Origin: UBA1219 sp045601425
Lineage (GTDB): Bacteria; Bacteroidota; Bacteroidia; Bacteroidales; P3
NCBI GenBank assembly: GCA_045601425.1
Contig: JAZRZP010000025.1
Span: 27,452 to 91,451, forward strand
Length of the DNA stretch: 64,000 bases
Direction of reading: 5' to 3'
The translations under genes and the position numbers were made by a program. Under the pieces are notes generated by a model. The model searched no databases. It saw only the letters and a list, made by a program, of their open reading frames with translations, and had not been told where the DNA came from. Below, piece after piece: positions 1-7,834 of this stretch. The number at the start of each line of letters is the position of its first letter. Within the stretch, counting starts at the first letter, position 1.

Positions 1-534
1 TCGGTGGCATTCCACATAAGCACCTTTACGAGCGTCGTGTTCGTGTTGGGCCTTGTCGCAGCAGGATATTCCAGCGCCGACGGAACACTCACTGCCCTCA
101 CCACATCTTTCTGTTACGATTTCCTGCATTTCGACAGAACTGACGAACGGTATTCGGAAAAACAGAAAACAAGGATACGCAAGTGGGTACACATTGGCTT
201 TGCACTACTGTATTTGCTTGTCATCATAGCCTTTGAACCATTCCACAGCGACTCCCTTATCGGTACGGTGTTCGAGGTGGCAGGCTTTACATACGGACCG
301 CTCCTTGGACTCTTTGTGTTTGGAATGATTTCTAAGCGGAAAGTAAACGATAAACTTGTACCGGTCGTGGCAGTGCTTTCCCCAATAATCTGCTACATAC
401 TCAAAATGAATTCGGAAGCATGGTTCAACGGATACAAATTCGGTTTTGAAATACTCATACTCAACGGAGCCTTGACTTGTCTCGGACTTTTGCTTTTATC
501 AAAAAAAGAAAAAATAAATGAAACTGAACATTAA
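1..534 (+). CDS. Sodium:solute symporter family protein, C-terminal part (5' end outside window)
   Basis: The reading frame is open from the first base, so this is the C-terminal end of a longer gene. It encodes about 177 residues with several hydrophobic membrane segments and the stretch GYSSADGTLTALTTS, typical of the late helices of SSS-family sodium/solute symporters, followed by a cytoplasmic loop rich in charged residues (near HFDRTDERYSEKQKTRIRK). Such proteins import sugars, amino acids, sialic acid or other small solutes with Na+; the substrate cannot be read from this fragment. The stop lies 17 bases inside the next gene, so the two are probably co-transcribed and translationally coupled. 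Confidence 0.85.
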   Translation, partial: SVAFHISTFTSVVFVLGLVAAGYSSADGTLTALTTSFCYDFLHFDRTDERYSEKQKTRIRKWVHIGFALLYLLVIIAFEPFHSDSLIGTVFEVAGFTYGPLLGLFVFGMISKRKVNDKLVPVVAVLSPIICYILKMNSEAWFNGYKFGFEILILNGALTCLGLLLLSKKEKINETEH

Positions 535-1660
535 AAATATTTTATTCCTGTTTTTTGCGGCCGTCTTGTTTGCAGGCTGTTCGCAATACACGGTATATCA
601 GGTTAAGGGCCGTCCCGACAAAGATCTTTCGGGAGGAATCTTTTACGCATTGCCCAAAACGAAAATCCGCATTGAAGTTACTTTCGAGAGAACGGTATTC
701 GAAGTGGCACCATATGTACGTTATGCTGAAAAATACCTTGCACTGCCAGTGGACACTTCAAATGTATGGAGTATCGTGGCTACAAGAATTGTCGGACAGT
801 CCGAGCCCGACCCCGACAATTATTACTACGTGGAACCCGGCCGCTCCGACGTCTCCATTCAGGTGTCAAATGCGGGAATACTGAAATCGGTGAACAGCCC
901 GTTCAATCCTGAAAAACCTCAAGATGCCGGAAAAACCGAAAGGGTTCAGGATATCAACATTGCTGAATTCTTGTACAATTCGGCAAATTACAATGTCTAT
1001 GAACATGTGGATACCTTCATAGCACGCACAGTGTCTGACGAAGAAAAGGTGGTTTATTCGCGCACATCCGAAGAAAAATCCTTGGAACAGCGTGCTGAAG
1101 AAGCGGCGAAGCTCATTGATGAGATACGTATGAAGAAAAAGGAGATAATGTTCGGAGAATACGAATCCGCCTACACCGGAGAATCGCTGAAGTTCGTTTA
1201 CGAAAGGCTCGAGGCCGAAGAACGCAAGCTCATGCAGCTTTTTGTAGGCCAGAAAACCACGTTTACCGAAGTGTTTTATGTCGAACCCGAACAGTCAAAG
1301 GTCGTCGTTGACGACCAGACGGTGGAACTCTTCCGCTTCTCACCACAGGAAGGAATTGTAGACAGTACCGATCAGGAAGCATCGGTGATTTATTGCAACA
1401 TACGCTGTGATAATAATTTGCGTGCAGTGTCGCGTTATGCAAAAGGTAAGTCCGGAAAGAAGAAAAACCCGACAAAATTCAATAATTTCCGTTACAGAGT
1501 TCCGGAAGCAGCGGTGGTAAGTTTCGTGACACCGGATTTTACATTGCAGAAAACCATAAAGATTTCCCAATATGGTGCCGTGACAAGTTTGCCTGACGGA
1601 GATTACGAAGCCGTTTTTGATGTTAATACCGGAGAACTGATTTATCTGAAAAAGAAGTAA
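518..1660 (+). CDS. DUF4831 family lipoprotein
   Basis: A 380-residue protein with a lipoprotein signal peptide (lipobox LFAGC, cysteine near residue 21). After the cysteine comes a domain with YTVYQVKGRPDKDLSGGIFYALPKT, which I recognise as the Bacteroidetes DUF4831 family; its biochemical role is unknown. The middle (about residues 180-250) is rich in Glu, Lys and Arg and probably helical. The start overlaps the upstream symporter gene by 17 bases and the stop is 2 bases before rnz, so the three genes look like one operon. It should be anchored in the outer or inner membrane. The family call rests on recalled family features, not a search. Confidence 0.75.
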   Translation: MKLNIKNILFLFFAAVLFAGCSQYTVYQVKGRPDKDLSGGIFYALPKTKIRIEVTFERTVFEVAPYVRYAEKYLALPVDTSNVWSIVATRIVGQSEPDPDNYYYVEPGRSDVSIQVSNAGILKSVNSPFNPEKPQDAGKTERVQDINIAEFLYNSANYNVYEHVDTFIARTVSDEEKVVYSRTSEEKSLEQRAEEAAKLIDEIRMKKKEIMFGEYESAYTGESLKFVYERLEAEERKLMQLFVGQKTTFTEVFYVEPEQSKVVVDDQTVELFRFSPQEGIVDSTDQEASVIYCNIRCDNNLRAVSRYAKGKSGKKKNPTKFNNFRYRVPEAAVVSFVTPDFTLQKTIKISQYGAVTSLPDGDYEAVFDVNTGELIYLKKK

Positions 1661-1662
1661 CC

Positions 1663-2577
1663 ATGAGTTTGTACGTAACTATATTAGGTTGCAGCGCCGC
1701 CATACCCACACGACACAGACACTGTTCGGCACAGGTGGTTAATGCAGACGGTTTCAAAATACTCATCGATGCCGGCGAAAGTGTCCAAAATCAGATCCGG
1801 AAATCGTCAATAAAAATGCAATCGGTGGGAACGATACTCATTTCCCATCTGCACGGAGACCATTTCTTCGGATTGCCGGGACTCATATCCACCATGCACC
1901 TTTGCGGAAGAACCGAACCTGTCGACATATTCGCACCCGAAGGTTTGCAGGAAATCATGGAAAAGATTTTCGCTCTCGGGAAAACAGTCCCCAACTTCGA
2001 AATAAGATACCATACGATAAAATGTGACTCTCCTGCACAGATATTGGAAAACAACAAGTGCAAAGTGACTGCATTCCCGATTTACCATTCTGTAGAATGT
2101 TATGGTTTCCTTGTTGAAGAAAAAATGAAAGCACTGAGGTCTATTCAGAAAGATGCAGCCAGATTGTATAACCTTACTCCCGATGAGATTTTTGACATAA
2201 AACGCGGTGCAGACCTTGTGCGGGACGGAAAACTGGTCGCAGAAAACTCCCTGATTACCATGTCCCGAAAGGCTCATCGATATGCCTATTGTTGCGACAC
2301 TTCGTACAATGAAACCCTCATATCCGTCGTGAAAAATGCCGATCTGCTCTGTTTCGACACTACTTTCGATGCCAAAAATGAAGGCGTGGCTTTGGAAAAA
2401 GGTCACGGAACGTCGGTACATGCGGCAAAATTGGCACTTGAAGCCAATGTGGGACAGCTGCTGCTTTCGCACTTTTCTGCACGTTTCAGCAAAGTTGACG
2501 CACTGCTCGCCGAAGCACAGGCCATATTCCCCAATACAATTGTCGCTGAAGATCTGAAAGTAATTGAAATACGATGA
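1663..2577 (+). CDS. rnz: Ribonuclease Z (tRNA 3'-processing endonuclease)
   Basis: A 304-residue metallo-beta-lactamase fold protein. The N terminus MSLYVTILGCSAAIPT and the zinc motif SHLHGDHFFGLPGL (His62, His64, Asp66, His67) are those of RNase Z, which cuts tRNA precursors just after the discriminator base. Later ligands appear in FPIYHSVECYGF, in CDTSYNE and near the C terminus in LLSHFSARF. The length matches the short bacterial form (about 300 residues). It begins 2 bases after the DUF4831 gene stops, so it is very likely translated from the same mRNA. Confidence 0.95.
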   Translation: MSLYVTILGCSAAIPTRHRHCSAQVVNADGFKILIDAGESVQNQIRKSSIKMQSVGTILISHLHGDHFFGLPGLISTMHLCGRTEPVDIFAPEGLQEIMEKIFALGKTVPNFEIRYHTIKCDSPAQILENNKCKVTAFPIYHSVECYGFLVEEKMKALRSIQKDAARLYNLTPDEIFDIKRGADLVRDGKLVAENSLITMSRKAHRYAYCCDTSYNETLISVVKNADLLCFDTTFDAKNEGVALEKGHGTSVHAAKLALEANVGQLLLSHFSARFSKVDALLAEAQAIFPNTIVAEDLKVIEIR

Positions 2578-2761
2578 ACTTCTTCGAAAAAATGTGATAT
2601 TGGATTTTTTTTCATATTATTCATTCAGTAAAGAATTTTCTTTACTGTTTTTTGAGGAATTGAAACCGAACTTTGTATTTGATAATTTGTTGTAAATCAG
2701 TATTGTAATTGGGCGATTGAAAAAAAGTAAAAAAAAAAACTAAAGTTTGGGAAAAAAAACG

Positions 2762-2769
2762 TAATTTTG
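2762..2769 (+). promoter_or_regulatory. Candidate Bacteroidetes -7 promoter element for the lipoprotein gene at 2858
   Basis: TAATTTTG fits the Bacteroidetes -7 consensus TAnnTTTG. It lies about 90 bases before the ATG in a very AT-rich intergenic stretch (2578-2857). No TTTG sits at the usual 19-21 base distance; the nearest upstream TTTG (2746) is only 12 bases away. Confidence 0.5.
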
Positions 2770-2857
2770 CAACTTGAAAGTTTACATAATAGGCGATTGA
2801 TTTTTTTTGAAAATAATAATAAAACCAATTTAAAAACAAATTAAAACATTTAAAACA

Positions 2858-3433
2858 ATGAAAAAATTTTTTAAAGTATTGAGTTTAGCTCTCGTTGCAA
2901 CAACTCTGAGTTTAGGCTTCGCAGCCTGCAGTGACGATGAAGAAGATCCGACAGCTCCCAAAAATCAGATTATAGTTACTTTCGGTGACCAGACTTGGGA
3001 AGCAAATTACATTTCAGCTGAATTTGTCAATGATTTTATCGCTATAGAGGCAACACCCAAAAATTCTTTGATTGAATACGAAATTAAAGACTCAGAAGGA
3101 ACTCCTCAAGGTGTGCAGATGGTTAATTTTCCCATGATTTCCATCGCAGTAAAAAACGATGAAGGTACTTTCAGCGGAGATGATGTTTATGTAGAATATT
3201 ACAATACTGATGAAGATTCTTATGTTTTGCCAGATCAGGACGGAGAATATTTCCTCTATGGCTGGCAAGGCAGCGATGCAAGAATCGAAGTAAGCAGCCT
3301 TTCCAAAACCGCAGCTACAATAAAGGTTTACGCAACAATGAAACAGCTGAATGAAACTGGCGCAGAAACAGGAGCAGCAAAAGCCCTGACTGCTACTTTC
3401 ACAAACGTAAAACTTTCTCAAGCAGAAAATTAA
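2858..3433 (+). CDS. Small secreted lipoprotein of unknown function
   Basis: A 191-residue protein with a clear lipoprotein signal: MKKFFKVLSLALVATTLSLG then lipobox FAAC (cysteine at residue 23). The residues after the cysteine, SDDEEDP, are the acidic run that acts as a surface-export signal in Bacteroidetes lipoproteins, so it may be displayed on the cell surface. The rest is predicted to be beta-rich (for example IIVTFGDQTWEANYISAEF) and acidic. I recognise no domain. It has its own upstream -7 promoter element, and a second small lipoprotein gene follows after 42 bases. Confidence 0.8.
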   Translation: MKKFFKVLSLALVATTLSLGFAACSDDEEDPTAPKNQIIVTFGDQTWEANYISAEFVNDFIAIEATPKNSLIEYEIKDSEGTPQGVQMVNFPMISIAVKNDEGTFSGDDVYVEYYNTDEDSYVLPDQDGEYFLYGWQGSDARIEVSSLSKTAATIKVYATMKQLNETGAETGAAKALTATFTNVKLSQAEN

Positions 3434-3475
3434 ACAAATTACAAGGTATATAATTTTTAAAACAGAAAAAAAGTC

Positions 3476-3889
3476 ATGAAAAGAACATTCAGAGTATTAA
3501 GCTTGGCAGTATTGGCATTAGGCCTTACAGTTGCATGCAACAACCAACCTGCAGAACCGGTAGAAGACACAACTCCAGTTGTTGAAGAACCTGTTATGGA
3601 CACCGTTGTTGAAGAACCCGTTGTAGAAGAAGCTCCGGTTGTAGAAGAACCGGCAAAAACTGCACCAAAAAAAGCAACTGCAAAGAAAGAAGACAAGAAA
3701 GCCGCTACAGTTGACGCTAACGTAAAAGCTGCTGCCGCTACAGCTACTACAGCAACTACAAACGCTGCCGCAAAAGCTGCAAAAGTAGCCACAGTAGAAG
3801 CTGCTCAAACAAGCGGTACTGCACAGGCCAGCGAAAATGCAGGCACTATGACTACAACAAGTGCTGCAAAAGCTGCTAAAAAAAGATAA
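3476..3889 (+). CDS. Low-complexity Ala/Glu/Lys/Thr-rich lipoprotein
   Basis: A 137-residue protein with a lipoprotein signal (lipobox LTVAC, cysteine near residue 21). Mature sequence: first an acidic Val/Glu/Pro segment with repeated VVEEP and VEEPV units (about residues 27-60), then a basic Lys/Ala segment (PKKATAKKEDKKA), then an Ala/Thr-rich tail ending in Lys-Arg. The charge switch from acidic to basic resembles cell-wall or surface linkers, but no domain is recognised. It lies between another lipoprotein gene and a strong terminator, so the two lipoproteins probably share a transcript. Confidence 0.75.
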   Translation: MKRTFRVLSLAVLALGLTVACNNQPAEPVEDTTPVVEEPVMDTVVEEPVVEEAPVVEEPAKTAPKKATAKKEDKKAATVDANVKAAAATATTATTNAAAKAAKVATVEAAQTSGTAQASENAGTMTTTSAAKAAKKR

Positions 3890-3908
3890 TCAGAATCTTT
3901 AATCGAAA

Positions 3909-3937
3909 AAGCACCTCCTGCGAGGTGCTTTTTTTTT
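3909..3937 (+). terminator. Intrinsic terminator after the lipoprotein pair
   Basis: Perfect 7-bp stem GCACCTC / GAGGTGC (3911-3917, 3922-3928) with a 4-base loop, followed by nine T residues. It ends the transcript of the two lipoprotein genes and separates them from thrS. Confidence 0.93.
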
Positions 3938-3989
3938 GCCTGTTTTAAAAAGAAAATTGCTTGTGAAAAAATGCTCTTTTTTGCTGAAA

Positions 3990-4021
3990 TTTGCTGTATT
4001 CAAAAAAAAAACGTATATTTG
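3990..4021 (+). promoter_or_regulatory. Promoter of thrS (TTTG-N20-TATATTTG)
   Basis: TTTG at 3990-3993 and TATATTTG at 4014-4021, with a 20-base spacer, match both parts of the Bacteroidetes promoter consensus. It is followed by a leader of about 85 bases before the thrS ATG. It is one of the best promoter matches in the window. Confidence 0.8.
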
Positions 4022-4108
4022 CAGTCCGATGATAGTTGGTGTAAAAGACTTTATGTGCTGATTATCAGAGAAATATGTATAATGTAACCAACGATAGACA
4101 GGTTTAAA

Positions 4109-6040
4109 ATGATAAATATCACATTACCCGACGGTTCCGTCCGTCAATATGAAGCAGGCGTAACGGCTCTCGACATTGCAAAAAGCATAAGCGAAGGCCT
4201 CGCCCGTAATGTATTAGCTGCAAAAGTAAACGACAAGATAATCGAACTTTACCGCCCTATAGACGAAGATGCAGCTGTACAGCTTCTTACATGGAACGAT
4301 GAAGATGGCAAACGCGTATTCTGGCACACTTCGGCACACCTTCTGGCTGCAGCCGTTGAAGAACTCTACCCCGGTGCAAAATTCGGCATCGGACCTGCCA
4401 TCGAAACAGGGTTCTATTATGACATCGACTTCGGTGAACGCACAATATCTTCCGATGATTTCGCTGCCATAGAAAAGAAAATGGCGGAACTCGTTTCTGC
4501 AAAAACTCCGGTAGTACGTCGCGATGTAACCAAGACAGAAGCCCTCGATTTCTTCGCAAAAAAAGGCGACGAATACAAACTCGAACTCATAAGCGAACTT
4601 GCCGACGGAACCATATCGTTCTATGAATCGGGCAAATTCACAGATCTGTGCCGCGGTCCGCACCTCACCGATTTCAGCCCCATAAAGGCAGTGAAAATAA
4701 TCAACCTCGCCGGCGCATACTGGCGTGGCGACGAAAAACGCAAGCAACTGACCCGCATATATGCCGTTACCTTCCCCAAAAAGAAGGAACTTGACGAATA
4801 CATAACCCTCATGGAAGAAGCCAAGAAACGCGATCACCGCAAACTTGGCAAGGAACTCGGACTTTTCATGTTCAGCGACATGGTGGGAAAAGGTCTGCCT
4901 ATCTGGTTGCCGAAAGGTACGGAACTCCGTCTGAGACTTCAGAATTTCCTTACGAAAATCCAGAAGCGTTACGGCTACGAACAAGTCATGACTCCCCATA
5001 TCGGAGGAAAACAGCTTTATGTTACTTCGGGACACTGGGAACATTACGGCGCCGACAGTTTCCGCCCCATTACAACTCCCGAAGAAGGCGAGGAATATCT
5101 GCTCAAGCCGATGAACTGCCCCCACCACTGCATGGTTTACAAGGACAACCCTCGTTCGTATAAGGACCTCCCGCTCCGCTACGCAGAATTCGGTACCGTT
5201 TACCGTTACGAACAGAGCGGCGAACTTCACGGACTCACACGCGTGCGTTCTTTCACGCAGGACGATGCCCACATCTTCTGCCGCCCCGATCAGGTGAAAG
5301 AAGAATTCATACGCGTGATGGAAATCATTGAAATAATCTTCAAGGCATTGAGTTTCGACAAGTTTGAGGCACAGATTTCCCTGCGTGACCCCAACAACAA
5401 GACAAAATACGTTGGTACTGATGAGAATTGGGCAAAAGCAGAAGCCGCAATCGTTGAAGCCTGCAAGGAAAAGAATCTTCCGGCAAAGGTGGAATACGGA
5501 GAAGCCGCTTTCTATGGCCCGAAACTGGACTTTATGGTAAAAGATGCAATCGGACGCCGTTGGCAGCTCGGTACCATACAGGTGGATTACAATCTGCCCG
5601 AACGTTTTGACCTCGAATACATTGGCAGCGACAACCAGAAACACCGCCCAGTCATGATTCACCGCGCCCCGTTCGGTTCGATGGAACGTTTTGTGGCAGT
5701 ACTCATTGAACACACCGGTGGCAAATTCCCGCTCTGGCTCACCCCCGAACAGTTTATCATACTTCCTGTAAGTGAACGTTTCGAGGAACAGGCTCAGAAA
5801 TTGCTCAGTACGCTGGATTCCATGGATTTGAGAGGTATTGTTGACCTCCGCAGCGAGAAAATAGGCCGCAAGATACGCGACGCCGAAGTGAAGAAGATAC
5901 CGTTCATGATAATTCTGGGAGAAAAGGAAGTAAATGAAGGTACCATTTCGGTACGTCGTCACGGTCAGGGTGACCTCGGCAGCATGAAGCCCGAAGATTT
6001 CGCCAAACTTATTCAGGACGAAATAAAAACCCTTTTGTAA
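4109..6040 (+). CDS. thrS: Threonyl-tRNA synthetase
   Basis: A 643-residue class II synthetase that charges tRNA-Thr. Domains in order: N-terminal TGS domain (about 1-60), editing domain with FWHTSAHLL (His73 and His77 of the HxxxH site), catalytic core (about 240-535) with the zinc/ATP site around LKPMNCPHHCMVY and class II motifs, then the anticodon-binding domain (about 540-643). Length and order are as expected for a full bacterial ThrRS. A well-matched promoter lies 90 bases upstream, and infC, rpmI, rplT and rplS follow on the same strand, the common thrS-infC-rpmI-rplT arrangement. Confidence 0.97.
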   Translation: MINITLPDGSVRQYEAGVTALDIAKSISEGLARNVLAAKVNDKIIELYRPIDEDAAVQLLTWNDEDGKRVFWHTSAHLLAAAVEELYPGAKFGIGPAIETGFYYDIDFGERTISSDDFAAIEKKMAELVSAKTPVVRRDVTKTEALDFFAKKGDEYKLELISELADGTISFYESGKFTDLCRGPHLTDFSPIKAVKIINLAGAYWRGDEKRKQLTRIYAVTFPKKKELDEYITLMEEAKKRDHRKLGKELGLFMFSDMVGKGLPIWLPKGTELRLRLQNFLTKIQKRYGYEQVMTPHIGGKQLYVTSGHWEHYGADSFRPITTPEEGEEYLLKPMNCPHHCMVYKDNPRSYKDLPLRYAEFGTVYRYEQSGELHGLTRVRSFTQDDAHIFCRPDQVKEEFIRVMEIIEIIFKALSFDKFEAQISLRDPNNKTKYVGTDENWAKAEAAIVEACKEKNLPAKVEYGEAAFYGPKLDFMVKDAIGRRWQLGTIQVDYNLPERFDLEYIGSDNQKHRPVMIHRAPFGSMERFVAVLIEHTGGKFPLWLTPEQFIILPVSERFEEQAQKLLSTLDSMDLRGIVDLRSEKIGRKIRDAEVKKIPFMIILGEKEVNEGTISVRRHGQGDLGSMKPEDFAKLIQDEIKTLL

Positions 6041-6080
6041 AAGGGAACATATAATAAAAAAAATAATTAACTTAATTAAA

Positions 6081-6097
6081 AGGAGAAACAAGTTATA
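6081..6097 (+). promoter_or_regulatory. Strong Shine-Dalgarno and AUA start of infC
   Basis: AGGAG at 6081-6085 is followed after 9 bases by ATA (6095-6097) and a GCA second codon. There is no ATG, GTG or TTG in the frame between this site and the GTG at 6146. A strong SD is unusual among these genes, which fits a start codon that needs help. IF-3 discriminates against AUU, AUC and AUA starts, and infC in other bacteria uses such a codon for autoregulation. Confidence 0.7.
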
Positions 6098-6658
6098 GCA
6101 ACACCTGTCAACAACAGTAGAAAACCGATAAGAGGCAGAGGACCTGTGAAAAAGGAAGCCCAACATCGTATCAACGAGTTTATTACGGAACCCGTAGTTC
6201 GCGTAGTAGGCGAGGGAATCGAACCGAAAATTTACAATATCAAGGATGCTCTCGAATTGGCTTACGAAAACAAGATGGACCTTGTTGAAATTTCGCCGAA
6301 CGCCAATCCTCCGGTATGTAAGATTATCGATTACCAGAAGTTTTTGTACGAACTGAAGAAGAAACAGAAAGAACAGAAGGCAAATTCAACGAAAGTCGTA
6401 TTGAAGGAAATCCGGCTCGGACCGCAAACCGACGACCACGACTTCAACTTCAAGCTGAATCACGCCATAAAGTTCCTCAAAGAAGGTGCAAAAGTGAAAG
6501 TGGACGTTTATTTCAAGGGGAGAACCATTATATACAAGGAGCAGGGCGAGGCAATACTGCTGAAATTTGCCGAAGCTCTCCTTGACTACGGCAAACCCGA
6601 GAAAATGCCTCAGATGGAAGGGAAACGCATGCTCATGATCATTGCACCGAAAAAATAA
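6095..6658 (+). CDS. infC: Translation initiation factor IF-3
   Basis: IF-3 binds the 30S subunit, prevents premature 50S joining and checks the start codon. The core is clear: HRINEFI at the N-domain start, LVEISPNANPPVCKIIDYQKFLYELKK, then the C-domain with KEIRLGPQTDDHDFNFKL. I place the start at ATA 6095, which gives 187 residues with the basic N terminus ATPVNNSRKPIRGRGPVKKE, similar to the basic leader of other Bacteroidetes IF-3 proteins. The only conventional in-frame start is GTG 6146, which would give 170 residues, cut off that leader and lack a ribosome site. The gene lies between thrS and rpmI. Confidence 0.88.
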   Translation: MATPVNNSRKPIRGRGPVKKEAQHRINEFITEPVVRVVGEGIEPKIYNIKDALELAYENKMDLVEISPNANPPVCKIIDYQKFLYELKKKQKEQKANSTKVVLKEIRLGPQTDDHDFNFKLNHAIKFLKEGAKVKVDVYFKGRTIIYKEQGEAILLKFAEALLDYGKPEKMPQMEGKRMLMIIAPKK

Positions 6659-6711
6659 GAAATCTCATATATTCAATATAGTTTATTAACCAATAAAAAC
6701 AGTAAAGTAAA

Positions 6712-6906
6712 ATGCCAAAATTAAAAACCAAGGCCGCTGCCAAAAAGAGATTTGCTCTTACCGGCACCGGAAAAATCAAAAGAAAACACGCTTATCACAG
6801 TCACATCCTGACCAAGAAAGAAACTTGTCAGAAACGTAACCTGACACATACCGGACTGGTAAGTGGAGATGACGAAAAACGTGTAAAAGAAATGCTTTTA
6901 GCATAA
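6712..6906 (+). CDS. rpmI: 50S ribosomal protein L35
   Basis: A 64-residue, very basic protein beginning MPKLKTKAAAKKRFALTGTG, the signature of bL35, with KRKHAYHSHIL in the middle. It is a small component of the large ribosomal subunit. It lies 53 bases after infC and before rplT, the standard order. Full length. Confidence 0.97.
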   Translation: MPKLKTKAAAKKRFALTGTGKIKRKHAYHSHILTKKETCQKRNLTHTGLVSGDDEKRVKEMLLA

Positions 6907-6940
6907 GGCCACGGCCTAAATCAACAGGAGTTATTAACCA

Positions 6941-7009
6941 TTGTTCCGTGCCGAATCTGAAACAGACAATTGAAAATCAAGTATTTGCGTGAGCAAATCG
7001 CCGGAACGA
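6941..7009 (+). promoter_or_regulatory. Structured leader before rplT, candidate L20 autoregulatory site
   Basis: The 120 bases between rpmI and rplT can fold. An outer stem pairs TTGTTCCG (6941-6948) with CGGAACGA (7002-7009), with one T-G wobble. Inside are a TCTG/CAGA hairpin (6956-6966) and a perfect ATTTGC/GCAAAT hairpin closed by a GTGA tetraloop (6983-6998). In other bacteria L20 binds its own mRNA upstream of rplT or rpmI through a mimic of its rRNA site. That this structure does the same is an inference. Confidence 0.45.
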
Positions 7010-7026
7010 AAAAAAATTAAAAAATT

Positions 7027-7374
7027 ATGCCAAGATCAGTAAACGCTGTTGCTTCAAGAGCACGCAGAAAAAAAATCCTCAACCGCACAAAAGGTTACTG
7101 GGGAAGAGGTAAAAACGTATGGACAGTTGCCAAAAACAAATGGGAAAAAGGTCAACAATATGCATATCGTGACAGAAAATGCAAGAAAAGAGAATTCCGT
7201 TCCTTGTGGATCAACCGTATCAATGCAGGTTGCCGCTTGAATGGTGTTTCCTACTCTGTATTTATGGGCGAAGTTCACAAAGCAAACGTCGGTTTGAACC
7301 GCAAAGTTCTCGCTGACCTCGCAATGAACCACCCCGAAGCTTTCACTGCCGTTGTAAAAATGGTAAAAAAGTAA
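7027..7374 (+). CDS. rplT: 50S ribosomal protein L20
   Basis: A 115-residue basic protein starting MPRSVNAVASRARRKKILN, with KGYWGRGKNVWTVAKN and the conserved RSLWINRINAGCR, the signature of bL20. It binds 23S rRNA early in 50S assembly and in several bacteria represses its own operon. A foldable 120-base leader precedes it. Full length; rplS follows after 38 bases. Confidence 0.97.
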   Translation: MPRSVNAVASRARRKKILNRTKGYWGRGKNVWTVAKNKWEKGQQYAYRDRKCKKREFRSLWINRINAGCRLNGVSYSVFMGEVHKANVGLNRKVLADLAMNHPEAFTAVVKMVKK

Positions 7375-7412
7375 ATAAACACGAAGTCTAACATTCAAAC
7401 ATTTCATATGTC

Positions 7413-7763
7413 ATGAAAAACGAATTAATGCAATTTGTAGAAAGTCTGAGTGAACGCAAAGCGTTCCCCGATTTTAAAGCCGGTGATACCGTGACTGTTC
7501 ATTATAAAATCCGTGAAGGAAACAAAGAACGTATCCAGCAGTTTCAGGGCGTTGTCCTCCAGCGTTCGGGAAGTGCCAGTACTGAAACCTTTACTGTAAG
7601 AAAAATTTCCAGTGGTGTAGGTGTAGAAAGAATATTCCCATTCAACTCTCCGTTCATCGAACAGATCGACGTCAACAAACGCGGTGTCGTTCGCAGAGCA
7701 CGCATCTTCTACCTCAGAGATTTGACAGGTAAAAAAGCTCGTATCAAGGAAAAAAGAAGATAG
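7413..7763 (+). CDS. rplS: 50S ribosomal protein L19
   Basis: A 116-residue protein with the L19 features: the beta-barrel stretch FKAGDTVTVHYKIREGNKERIQQFQGVVL, then SGVGVERIFPFNSPFIEQIDV and the basic tail RRARIFYLRDLTGKKARIKEKRR. It sits at the 30S-50S interface. It is the last gene of the thrS-infC-rpmI-rplT-rplS run and is followed by a terminator shared with the convergent gene. Confidence 0.97.
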   Translation: MKNELMQFVESLSERKAFPDFKAGDTVTVHYKIREGNKERIQQFQGVVLQRSGSASTETFTVRKISSGVGVERIFPFNSPFIEQIDVNKRGVVRRARIFYLRDLTGKKARIKEKRR

Positions 7764-7804
7764 TTCTTCCCGATTCTTTGGTCGGAGGATATATGAGACT
7801 AAAG

Positions 7805-7834
7805 CGGAACTTGACTCGTTCAGGTTCCGTTTTT
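7805..7834 (+). terminator. Intrinsic terminator after rplS
   Basis: Stem CGGAAC (7805-7810) / GTTCCG (7824-7829) with an inner TGA/TCA pairing, followed by five T residues. The stop codon of the convergent DUF2079 gene lies inside the loop, so the site ends the plus-strand operon at the very end of the opposing gene. Confidence 0.8.

Noticed and set aside
4214..6166. A 650-codon open frame on the minus strand opposite thrS
   Set aside because: It lies entirely on the reverse of a highly conserved synthetase gene, has no recognisable protein and reflects codon bias of thrS.
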